NCBI GenBank assembly: GCA_947561395.2
Contig: OX387187.1
Span: forward strand, 37,367,829 to 37,431,828
Length of the DNA: 64,000 nt
Origin: Buxus sempervirens
Lineage: Eukaryota > Streptophyta > Magnoliopsida > Buxales > Buxaceae
Direction: 5' to 3'
Of the stretch, positions 40,859 to 50,463 are shown piece by piece. Within the stretch, counting starts at the first letter, position 1, and every line of letters starts with the position of its first letter. The notes beneath the pieces were generated by a model. That model saw only the letters and a program-made list of their open reading frames with translations, was not told the DNA's origin and did not search any database. The position numbers and the translations under genes are program-made.

Positions 40859-42109
40859 GAACATGTGTGTTCTTGTTTGCACACATGTAAGTACATTGTT
40901 TGGTGTGTACCGGCTTGCTTGTATGTATGTGTACACATGTATGTACATGCATAGACGCGTATATTATGGTTGGCCCCTGGTACCCCAATTAAAACTAAGG
41001 TACTGCACTATATAATACGAAGGTACCCCGGTTTCAAAACGAAGGTACCCGGTAGAGGGTGAGGGGAACAGAAGTGAACGCGCGGACGTTGGTCTTTAAC
41101 GCGCGAACGTTCTGGCCGAAGAAGATCGTTGCCGCTTTATTAGCTTTAACGCTCGCGCGTTTAACTTTAACGTCCGCGCGTTAACTTTTCTTAGTAATTC
41201 CTCATATTGGGTACCTTCGCCTTACGTATGGGGTACCTTCATTCCCTATGCGTGGGTATCCACGTATTAGTTGGGGTACCTATGACGTACTTGGCATGTG
41301 TACACATGTCTGTACGTGTACCCACGCACACACATATATACCTGCGTTTATATGTGTGTGTGTTCCTGTTTGCACACTTGTAAGTACATTTTTTGTTGTG
41401 TATCGGCTGCTTGTATGTATTTGTACACATGTATGTACAAGCACAGACGCGCATATTAGGGTAGGCCACAGGTACCCCAGTTAAAACTAAGGTAGCCATT
41501 GATATAATAAGAAGGTACCCCTGTGTTACAGGTAAGGTACCCCGTAGAAGGAAAGGGGCACAGACGTCAACGCGTGGACGTTTGTCTTTAACGCCCGCAC
41601 GTTCCAGATTAAGAGGACAACTGAAGCGCGCGCTTTCTGAAGGACCTTTCGCGCGCTATTGTATGGGGTACCTTCATATGTTTTTTTGGGTACCTGCGTT
41701 TTATGTGGGGTACCCATACAGTACCTGGCTTCTTAATTGTGGCAACCGTAAGGCATTATTGGGGGGCACCTTTGGCTTTTTTCCTGATGTACCTTAGAAT
41801 TTTTTGAGGGGTGCCGTGGTCGTATTTCTTGGGTTACCTCGCTACAACTCTGTGCTATTGGTTCTCTCTTCATGGGGTCACGTTTTGGAAAACTTTGCAC
41901 AGTACCTTGGGCTTAAGTCTGGGGTAGCATGGCCTTCTTTAGGGGGTACTCAGATTTGTATGTATTGAAGGTTCAAAAATACGTGCACATATCTTACATG
42001 AGTCACATTCATAACGTGACATGAATGTTATAAACTCTCACATCATTCAATACCTTTCCCATGATTTCTAGACACATTATTATATCATAAAAATATAATA
42101 TTTTCATAC

Positions 42110-42380
42110 AGCAAGTCGCTGTTTCATCAGGGTTAGGTCCCATGCATAATCGGAACATGGCGATTAAGCATGCGATTAATCTATTGATTTGTACGACTAA
42201 TCGTGCGGCCGTATGTATTATTTGTATGCGCACAAGCGAGGGTTTATGTTTGGGTGTATAAATAGAGGGTTTCGCTCCACTTCGTACTCACGAGTAATCT
42301 AGGGTTTCCTACGCATGGGTCCCCTTATTCCACTGTTCTCCTGCTGCCTCTCGCCTCCAAATCACGATTAATCTACGGTA
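42110..42380. promoter_or_regulatory. promoter of Transposase_32-like gene 2
   Basis: A strong TATA box, tataaata, lies at 42257-42264 and predicts a start near 42290. Upstream (42110-42215) are gattaagcatgcgattaatc and gactaatcg words plus ctgtttcatca, the same motif family as the clusters near both termini; another (cacgattaatc) is near 42364. Confidence 0.6.
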
Positions 42381-42459
42381 TACGCACTTCCTGTTTCTTC
42401 CAGGGTTCTCCAAGTCTGTATACTCTCCAACTCAAGGCCAAATATACGGGGTTTACGGT

Positions 42460-43863
42460 TTGGCTCCACCAAGTTTCCACTGTGAGTTGTGTCGAACATT
42501 GTTTTGTTCTCTGTCATTTTCTCAAATCATGCCTCGAACAAAGAATTCTAGCATGCGCCATAAGAGGAGAAGGGATAGGACTCCTGCACCTGCAAGTCCC
42601 TCATTATCTTCCGGCTCTCATTACAGCCCTTCTGAGACAGAGGAACCCAATCCCTCTCAGTCTACCATCCACAGGGAGCCTTATTCTCCTGATAATTCGT
42701 CGTCTGTACCTTCTGAAGCCGAGCAGATTCGGCAGCGACCCTTGATTGTTGAGAAACCGGTTCTTAGATCATGTTTAGAACCATATGGTATTGTACAGAT
42801 TCTGGAAGCTGTTGGTTGGTCCGGCATTCTAGATTGGGGGGATGCTGCCAACTCCTCGACTGTTGCTCAACTTTATGCCGGATCCCGTAACTTGTCCACC
42901 CCTCCTTTTCGTGAGCCTGCATTTGAGATCAAAGTGGCAGACTCTACATATACTGTCACACCTGACTTGATAAGTGATCTAATGGGTATACCTAGATCAG
43001 AGATCCGTTTCCTGAACCCACCAACGCAAGAGGAACTTGCTGAGGCCACTCAATGTCTGTGTGGGATTGATGCACCATGGAAAAAGACTGTGCTTCAAGC
43101 TAATCAGCTCTTCCCTGCGTATAGAATACTCCATCTCATCTTCACATTCAATGTCTATCCTAGGTGCGGTAATAAGTTCGAGCTGACCAAGCCCATGGTC
43201 TTCCTTCTCTACCGTCTCATTACTCGGACGCGCCTTTGTCTGCCCACATTCATTTGCAGACATATATGTCAAGTTGTCCATTCATCTCGTCCCAGAGCCC
43301 TTCCGTTTGCCTATCTTATGACCAGGATTGGGATGAGGTTTGGTTTACGTGGACCTCCTGATTCCATGGTTATTTCAAGGCAATTTTCACAGATGAATCT
43401 AAATCAAATGCAACTTGCACCTTTGCACCACCACTGTCACGCGGCTCAGAGATCCGAAGAATCAATGGCGCACCAACAGCAGCCACAACAAAGAGAGGAA
43501 GCAGAGCCAGCACAACCTTCGTCATCACATCCTCGTCCACCCACTTCTCAACCCAGCTCTTTCAAGACATATTCACGACGTGGACCGTCGTCAGAAGCCT
43601 TTCGTAGGCTTAGCCAAGATGTTGGAGAGATTCGAGAGGATTTTGGCAGTCTACGACGTGATTTTGGAATGTTTCAGGAATCTATCACTCATGAAGTTGG
43701 TGGACTAAAGAAGCTGGTCAAGAAAGCCGTGAAGATAGTGACTCATCTCTTCACTTGCTCCACTCAGCAGACTCCATCCCTCCCACCACTTCCCGGGTCT
43801 GATGACGATGACATTGCACCATATTGTGCTGATTTTAGACGTACTTCTATGTTTTGGATATAA
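42460..43863 (+). CDS. Transposase_32-like protein 2 of the giant element
   Basis: 467 codons from the first Met; the second Met at 42529 (MPRTKNSSMRHKRRRDR, 444 residues) is the better start because it opens a basic N-terminus like that of protein 1. After a Ser/Pro-rich stretch, residues about 90-330 follow the same plan as protein 1: VAQLYAGSRNL, YTVTPDLISDLMGIPRSE, LTKPMVFLLYRLITRTRL and a basic segment before RIGMRFGLRG. The C-terminus is Gln/Pro-rich and then helical (RLSQDVGEIREDFGSLRRDF) with a Leu/Lys helix. No intron needed. It is a diverged paralogue of protein 1, not a copy. Role unknown. Confidence 0.75.
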   Translation: MAPPSFHCELCRTLFCSLSFSQIMPRTKNSSMRHKRRRDRTPAPASPSLSSGSHYSPSETEEPNPSQSTIHREPYSPDNSSSVPSEAEQIRQRPLIVEKPVLRSCLEPYGIVQILEAVGWSGILDWGDAANSSTVAQLYAGSRNLSTPPFREPAFEIKVADSTYTVTPDLISDLMGIPRSEIRFLNPPTQEELAEATQCLCGIDAPWKKTVLQANQLFPAYRILHLIFTFNVYPRCGNKFELTKPMVFLLYRLITRTRLCLPTFICRHICQVVHSSRPRALPFAYLMTRIGMRFGLRGPPDSMVISRQFSQMNLNQMQLAPLHHHCHAAQRSEESMAHQQQPQQREEAEPAQPSSSHPRPPTSQPSSFKTYSRRGPSSEAFRRLSQDVGEIREDFGSLRRDFGMFQESITHEVGGLKKLVKKAVKIVTHLFTCSTQQTPSLPPLPGSDDDDIAPYCADFRRTSMFWI

Positions 43864-43989
43864 ATGTCTTTATCTCAACGCAACTCAGATGTGTAGAATG
43901 TACTCATTTCCCATAGTAAAAGTATTCGTAATTACAGCATCATAATCCTCTGTTGTTTCCATTTGATATAACTTTGTCCATCAATCTAC

Positions 43990-44500
43990 TCCGAATCAGT
44001 TCCTTCTTTGAAAAGATGATTGGCGGTGCACCGTAGGCCTCATTTGGGGGCTACCTAAGGCATCATTGGGGGGATTCCTTGAGGACAAGGGCATAATTAC
44101 AGGGAACAAAGTGGTACGTTAGGAAGTAGGAAGAATTTCCTTATAACGCGCGGACGTTACGAACCAACGTTCGCGCGTTGAAATCTCAATCACCAATTCG
44201 TACTGCAACGTTCGGGCGTTGATATCCCAGGTACGCGCGTCATGCTATTTGTGCAGAGGGTACCTTGCGCTTATTTGTGGGGTACCTAAAGCATGATTGT
44301 GGGTACCTAACGCGTAATCTACGGTACCTAAGGTCCAGATGGGTGGGTTCTTATTGTTGTTTCAGGGGATACCTTAACTCTTCAGTTGGGGTGTACAAAA
44401 TTTATATATTGGGGGGTTTTGGGAGCCATTATGGGTGGCGCCTAAGGGTTGATGTTGGATGTACCTGTGTTATTAATGGGGGAACCTTATTTTTATTTGG
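43990..44500. repeat. motif array between gene 2 and the transposase gene
   Basis: Left part has degenerate GGTACC-like units (ggctacctaaggcatcat). The core has 14-mers AACGCGCGGACGTT (44145-44158) and AACGTTCGCGCGTT (44166-44179), with a 7-bp spacer; a looser one is near 44208. To the right (44259-44440), GGTACC units read ggGGTACCtaaagc. Same layout as 33010-33620. Confidence 0.8.
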
Positions 44501-44945
44501 GATGTACTTGCAAGAGGAACAGCAAGAAGCTCTGAAAATATTAACCAATTAACAGAACTAAATAATTAACTCAAAATTGCGATTCTCATTCCACTGGAAG
44601 TATACATTTGGTACATACACATCCTTGTACAATTAGAAAAAATGAACACTTACATTGCACTACAAGAACAATATAATTACAAGACTAACACTGTCAACAC
44701 ATTCAATACACACAATTCACTCCCCCTTTCTTGTCGTACCAATATACAAAAGAATCACAAATCTCCAGGGAAATGATCTAAATCTCCTTCTTGACGATAT
44801 ACGCTCCCATCTCGACTATAAACTCCTGGAGATCTCCCTACAGTAGAGCTTGAACAGGAGCCAAATTGATTCTGGCCAACAGTATTGCTTGAGTTGGATT
44901 CTTGGAATATGTTTGGACTCATTGATTCCTGTCATTAATGGAATG

Positions 44946-47490
44946 TCATTGCAAAGCATTGAAAGTCTTCAAAAAGTATTGAAGAGTAGGATCTTCTAGA
45001 AAATATACCCGCAGTAGCTGTGTGTAAGTACCAGGTTGTTGGAATGGAGACAAAATTGCATATTCAGCCATAGGATATGTTCTCGATTGCATTCCCGTCA
45101 CCACTCCATCTGTTCGAAACTGATGAGAGGCCTATGGAATACATAAAATTCATAAAAAATAAGAAATCCCCCATAAAACCATAATCATGATATGATAAAA
45201 CAAATACATTAGTATGAGGTAAGTATTATACCATTGTCTCACTCCATCCAGAGCTTTGACTTGCATATTGTGTTTGTGGTGGAGTTTGAGTCTGAATTGT
45301 ATTTGCCGTTTGAGCTGGTCTGTCATGGTTCCTCTTGCTCTTTGGAGCCCTTTCTGAAAAATGTTTTGGTCGACGTCCACTACGACCTCGACCCGGCTTC
45401 CTCTTCAGTCCAGCAACGGTGATTTGGATATTTTCAGATAAATTCTCTCCTTCATTCACATCCACTGTGCTCGGAGGCTTGTTCTTCAGCACATTTCCAA
45501 CTTCAGTCATTAAAATGGCCAGCCCATTCGCAGCACATTCATATGCCTCGAAAGTTTCGGCAGCAATTGCTGATAATTTAACGGCATTATGGCAAAGTTC
45601 TCTGTACCGTTTAACCAAGGACAACTTTGCCACTTCCTCATCTGACATACGACTATAACTTGGGCTGCAACCCTTTGCATCCTTTGTCCACCGCTTTAAT
45701 ATGTATTGACTTGGGATCCTATTAATATTTCGCATGTCAAGTACTTTGAGTGCATGGCTACACAAAATCCCAACAAATTCAAACTTACGGCAACTGCATT
45801 TCAACATATCATCCTCAGTGTTAACTGTAACAACATGCCCTCGAGGATTATCAAATAAGCTAACTTTATAGATTTTGGATGTCTCAGTATGTGAAGTCTC
45901 ATTAACAACAAGATTCTGAGCTTTTGCATATTCCGATTGAAAAATCTCAAACAGCTTCGGTGTGTATACCTCCCTTCCATGCTTTAATATGATGATTTCT
46001 GCCATCATTCTTGGAATACGCTGGCTCATATTATAATTGTCTTCCTGTTCCTTGTAACGGATATCATCCAAAAGCCTTGCAAAATGCTGGAAAAAACACG
46101 AGACGTCCATGTTGTACTTCGTGTATTTCTTTAACCGGCTGTTGAAGCTTTCACTCAGTTGGGTGCTCTTCATGTCAGCACAAAATGTAGTTCTTCCATA
46201 TACAAGGGCCCATTTCTCCTTTATCTTAAATATGCCCTTCAGCCACTCATTGTCTTGGAGATCGTATTTTTGAATCATTGCATCCCACGCTTCCAAGAAC
46301 TCAGCCTCTTCCTCGTAATCATATATACACCGATTGAAATCAGATGAAAAGGAGGTTCTCGTTTGGAATATGTGACCGAGATGCTTCAATGAATTTTGGT
46401 GCAAATGCCATACACATAACCGATGATACGTGTTCGGCAAAACAAAAGCAATTGCAGCTGACATAGCTGCATCTTGGTCTGTCAAGATGGTAACTGGCCC
46501 TTTCCCATTCATTGCCTTTATAAATGTTTCAAACAACCAAACAAAGGATGCCTTCGTCTCATCATAAAGCATTGCAGCTCCGAACACTACCATTCGTCTG
46601 TGATGGTGGACTCCAACCAATGGTGCAAATGGCCTTTGAGCTTCGTTTGTCCTATAAGTTGTATCAAAACAAACAACATCTCCAAAATTATTGTAGTCTT
46701 CTTGCATCTTCCGATCAGCCCAGAAAAAGTTTGTAATTTCATTGTTCTCATCAACTTGTACAGCATAAAAGAAAGACGGATCGTCAATCAGTTGTCCTTC
46801 AAAATAAATTAATAACCTTGATCCATCTCCTACTTTCATTGCTCTCCGTCTGTCACGAATCTGGTTCTTATGGTCAATAGGTAGGAAGCCCAAATTCTCT
46901 CTTCCGCCGGCTTCTCTACCCATGAACTCAAAAGCATGCTTTGGTCGTATGCCACTGCTTTCTGCTAATACAATTTCTGCTAATTGCGCCTCTGTAACTT
47001 TCCTCTGTGAAGGTAGCATGTGGACCTTACTTGGGGTAACAACCTCATGATTATGCTCGTCCTCAAAGCTCGCTACAAAATACATGCCATTGTCTTGAGC
47101 TTTCACACTCATGTGTGCCAAACAACCCGTACGTGTTTCCTTTCTAGGGTTCTTCACATCTTTATCCCGTTTGTCTATTCCCTTCTTCCCTTCTTTATAG
47201 CAACAAAACTTCCTACACAACTCCTTACCATCTTTCCGACTTTTCCAGCTCGTACTCTTTCGAATACTGAAGCCCTTCTGTGCTGCATAAGCATTGTAAA
47301 ATCTATACGCTTCATCGGTAGATGGGAACTCCATTCCCACGGATGGCCTAAAATTTTGAGTATGCCCTTCGCCGTCATCGAACCTTAGTGCTCTTACAAC
47401 TCTAGGCACTGTATTTATATCCGCTATATCATCACTAACCTCATCTCCACTTAATTGCTCACTTCCACTTGTACAAATGACTTGCTCCAT
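44946..47490 (-). CDS. FAR1-type MULE transposase of the giant element
   Basis: Likely the transposase. Exon 1 is 47490-45232 and exon 2 45131-44946 (GT-AG, phase 0), giving 814 residues; a 5' UTR intron may end at ttgtag just before the start. In order: acidic leader; FAR1 DNA-binding zinc domain about 53-150 (MEFPSTDEAYRFYNAYAAQK ... TGCLAHMSVKAQ ... DEHNHEV); MULE DDE domain about 255-390 with VVCFDTTYRTN, TILTDQDAAMSAAIA and the CVWHLHQN motif, and a candidate third acidic residue in LSESFNSRLKKY; SWIM zinc finger (CSCRKFEFVGILCSHALKVL) near 575-600; basic tail (LKRKPGRGRSGRRPKH). The same architecture is found in the domesticated FHY3/FAR1 regulators and in the Jittery transposase. Its position between matching termini shows it belongs to a real transposon. 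Confidence 0.92.
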
Positions 47491-47559
47491 TTGTCCCTAC
47501 AACATAAAACTGATATTCCACTTAGAATATCATACTAATAACAATATATAGTACCCATG

Positions 47560-48200
47560 AACATCACAGGGTAACCATTCTCTTCAACCATGTGCCAAGT
47601 TGGTGTATTTTGACGGCTTATTACAAAACTTGAGTACGTCGGAATAATTTCTTAGTACCTACACACATGGTACCTACGAATTATTTTTACGGTACGCCAA
47701 GGGTACGAAGGTGGTACATAAGTTTTGGACCTTCTTCATTCCCATAGGTTTGGTTAAAATAAGATAGAATATACTGGCAACAAATAAAGTCAAAAAAAAG
47801 ACAAAACATGTCGGCGCGATTAGCCCAGAGATTAATCGTGAGATCCGCGATTAGCATCCACGACTAATCGCCCAGTCAAGATTAGGTCTCGCGATTAATC
47901 TCAAGATTAATCGCGACTGTCCCGATTAACTCTCCAGAGAACATGAAGTCTCTGTTTCATCACGATTAAATCCCAGGATTAATCGGTGCCAGACGATTTG
48001 GGATACCTACGACAATTTCTTGGGTACCTATGCCTTATTTTGGCTTAATTGGGGGTACCTAGGGCATTATTGGCGGTTTTTTGGTGGGTACCTACAGGTT
48101 CTTATGGTGTGTACCTAAGGCTTAATTGTGGTGAACCTCACATTTTTTCGGTGGGTACCTAAGGCTTGTTCGGGGGTGGTAATGGCTTATTTGACAGCTG
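47560..48200. repeat. right subterminal motif array of the giant element
   Basis: Mirror of the left array. 47570-47720: sparse GGTACC-like words. 47815-47998: about ten cgattaatcg-like words and the motif gtctctgtttcatcacg, the reverse complement of text in the left cluster (gaaacagagac). 48001-48180: GGTACC units in the ggGGTACCtaaggctta direction. Distances from the cluster to its terminus are about 0.74 kb here and 0.88 kb at the left. Confidence 0.8.
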
Positions 48201-48585
48201 TTTATTTCTGGGCGTACCCTGTCGATGTGTGGCGGCGCGGCATTGTTCGCCCGACTATCATTTCAATTTATTTAAGGTTCCACCATCTTCGGGGGTTGAC
48301 ATTAATGGAAAATGCCAAAAATCTGTTTATGTACCTGGTTTACATTGGTTGTTGGAGTCTTAAATAGAAACCCATAATGGTGGAGTGAGTGGTGGTCCCT
48401 TCTTCTTTAACACTTGGAAGTGGAACTGTGGTAGCTGCCTTCCTTTTCTTCGAAGTGAGAGTAAAGACAGCACCTTTCCCGCCAATGTCGGAGTAAACAC
48501 AGAAATGTCTGAGTAAGAACAGAGAAAGTTCGGACGTGGACAAGATTATAAGTTAAATAATATAAATGTTTCGCGCGTTTTCGTC

Positions 48586-48741
48586 TTGCCGAGGAGAGAG
48601 CCGAGGAGAGTTTTAATAGTTTTTTAAGCGTTTGGATCAAAATTACTATTATAACCTTCGCTTATTCTGGTCCGTTGGATTGCGCTTCACAGAGGATGCC
48701 TTTGCTTCACAGGCGATGCGCTTCACAGAGGATCCGCGCGC
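48586..48741 (-). repeat. right terminal inverted repeat
   Basis: 156 bp, exact reverse complement of 27963-28118, ending GGATCCGCGCGC at 48741. Confidence 0.95.
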
Positions 48742-48750
48742 CTTCCGAAC
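48742..48750. repeat. right target-site duplication of the giant element
   Basis: cttccgaac, the exact partner of 27954-27962. Confidence 0.93.
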
Positions 48751-48767
48751 GGGCAAACAAAGATAAC

Positions 48768-48791
48768 CTCTCTCTCTCTCTCTCTCTCTCT
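48768..48791. repeat. CT microsatellite
   Basis: Twelve CT units directly outside the right end of the giant element. Confidence 0.9.
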
Positions 48792-49002
48792 AAACGGTTC
48801 CTAATTAAGTAGGTCCCTTGTCTTCCTGTTCACGTCCAGAATCCCCTTCGGTCCAAGACGGAAAACAGCAAAGGCCGTCGAACTCTCGTCATCACTCACT
48901 GAAGTTGAACTCGCCCGACCGACTCGGTTCTCCAATTCGCTTACTCCAAACCCTTCCTTCTCCAACTCGTCCAGGCATTCATGCGTCGGAGCTCGAATCT
49001 CA

Positions 49003-49140
49003 TTCCACGTTCTTTTGCAGCCCTGGAAGCAGCGGTGCTATGTCGGTGAGAATGACTCGACCGGCGCCGAGAAGCACAGCCGTTAGACCCGGAATTCCAG
49101 TTCCGGCGCCGAGCTCAATTACGGTTGAGAAACCGTTGAG
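49003..49140 (-). pseudogene. METTL21-like methyltransferase fragment
   Basis: The minus strand encodes 46 residues containing VIELGAGTGIPGLTAVLLGA and VILTDIAPLLPGLQKNVE. These are motif I and the following segment of the SAM-binding fold of METTL21/lysine-methyltransferase-like proteins. The frame then stops (TGA at 49002-49000); a different frame stays open to about 48800, so a small deletion may have shifted it. No other exon of such a gene is visible on either side of the giant element. Either a gene fragment or a gene truncated by rearrangement. Confidence 0.55.
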
Positions 49141-50380
49141 TTGAGAATAGCTTTTTGTTATCATTAAGGTTGAGTTGAAAAGTGACCTATGATACGTATG
49201 TGGCCCCCGACGATGAAATGAATGCCAATATAAAATGAAAAGAAAAGAGGCATTTGACTTTTTTGATTGAATATTGTCACCCGCTGATGTTTGAGAGAAC
49301 GGAAGTTTTGTGAATTTGTTGTTATCACTGTGCAACTAGCCTGCCCTTTGGGTTGAACATTAATGGATCTGGCATTTTTCGTCATATTCTGCGTCTAGTT
49401 TTGATTGAGCATCGAGCCATCCATTCTGTTATTGCCATATCCCTTCTTCTTTTGTTTTCCTCCTTTTCCCCACTGACTACTGTATATATCAATTGTGATA
49501 CATTGTATCTTTTTGAATGTTTCAATCCTGTTGGGATAAAATTTTGTGGTATTAGCTAAGATGTGGTGGGTGATCCATAGGTGGAGCAAAGGAGAACAAT
49601 CAACTGCATTGGCAACTGCTACTGATTCTAGCTTGCAGGTTTGTGTACAGAAAGTTAACGAAATGAAAATTGAAAATATTTTATAAGCTAACAACGTCAA
49701 TCCCTACGGCCATTGCTAGTTCATTTGGCCAATCATTTATAATACTTATTTGGACAAGCATCTGATGATTGTGCCTGCCAAAATGTTATTGGGGACAAGG
49801 GAACTTCGGTGGTAGTCAACATAGATTTAATGGGCAACCTACAGAAATTGCATCTGACCCATCTGGCTCCAATTTCTTGGTTGACACTCTACCTAAGCAT
49901 AGTCAAAGGATCTATATAACAGGCTCTGCTAAGTCTCTTTTCCTTCCAGTTTCAAATTTATAGGAATTGTAGCCCTCTTTATGAACTAGTTTGTGCATAC
50001 TGAAACTTGATAACTTTCTTGTGGAAAGAAATGTTTGATGGAGCTAATTGAGAACTAAGCTCATTGTCTTTTCAGGAATTACATGAATGGAATGCTAGGT
50101 ACAAGCAGAAGTTTGGAATTGTTTTCCTTATATGCGCATCTGGGAGGACTACTTCTGAAATACTTGCTGAATTGAAGGTAAGATAGTCTGCATTAATTTA
50201 TTATTGTTGCCTTAAGACAACTTATGTTCTCAAATATGAACTGTCTGTTGAGCCCTATGACTAAATTTTGGGAATTAGCTGTATTTCCACATGACGTTCT
50301 CAAAAGTTCATTGAAAGTTGCTGATACCTTTAAAATACTAATACACAAGAAAAAGCTCTCTCTCTTTCACTGTTTCACAG

Positions 50381-50463
50381 GCGCACACGCACACACACAC
50401 ATGTCTGTCTGTCCCTTCTCCCCCTCTCTTATATGTGTGCATGTGTGTGTGTGTGTGTGTGTG
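50381..50463. repeat. CA and GT microsatellites in a TTL intron
   Basis: A (CA)n run near 50381-50401 and a (GT)n run near 50431-50463 lie within 30 bp of each other in opposite sense. They could pair as a hairpin in the transcript. Confidence 0.85.

Larger units (their letters stand above)
36691..41850. repeat. central palindromic repeat core of the giant element
   Basis: About 5 kb made of alternating modules. Type 1 modules hold paired 14-mers (for example 37266-37279 and 37287-37300, then inverted pair 37343-37356 and 37364-37377) flanked by GGTACC units; four lie left of the centre (near 37.3, 37.7, 38.1, 39.0 kb) and at least four right of it in the opposite direction (near 39.9, 40.3, 41.1, 41.6 kb). 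Type 2 modules are tracts of ACATGTGTACACATGTAC-like text (about 36.69-37.09, 38.34-38.86, 39.21-39.71, 40.56-40.96 and 41.3-41.45 kb). Open frames here, including two identical 132-codon ones, are by-products of the low-complexity sequence. Confidence 0.9.
27963..48741. mobile_element. 20.8-kb Mutator-like transposon, FAR1/Jittery type
   Basis: One complete class II element. Ends are 156-bp inverted repeats identical base for base (27963-28118 and 48586-48741), beginning GCGCGCGGATCC; weaker terminal similarity continues inward for about 300 bp more. It is flanked by a 9-bp duplication, cttccgaac, the target size of Mutator-like elements. Contents, left to right: Ulp1-like protease gene (plus), Transposase_32-like gene 1 (minus), a 5-kb palindromic repeat core, Transposase_32-like gene 2 (plus), FAR1-type transposase gene (minus). 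All four reading frames are open. Identical termini and open genes indicate a recent insertion. It is much longer than classic MuDR or Jittery (about 4-5 kb). It may be autonomous. Confidence 0.93.

Noticed and set aside
33302..44179. CRISPR-like array from the evenly spaced 14-mers
   Set aside because: Repeats are too short, near-palindromic, spacers are 7 bp and often the same, and this is a plant nuclear sequence. They are better explained as protein-binding repeats.
27963..48741. The 20.8-kb unit as an LTR retrotransposon or a virus-derived insertion
   Set aside because: Ends are inverted, not direct; target duplication is 9 bp; no reverse transcriptase, integrase or capsid frame inside. 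The MULE transposase settles the class.
48818..49144. Plus-strand 108-codon frame as the missing TTL exon 1 or another gene
   Set aside because: It is the antisense of the methyltransferase fragment. The translation has no OHCU decarboxylase motifs and no splice donor fitting the TTL phase.
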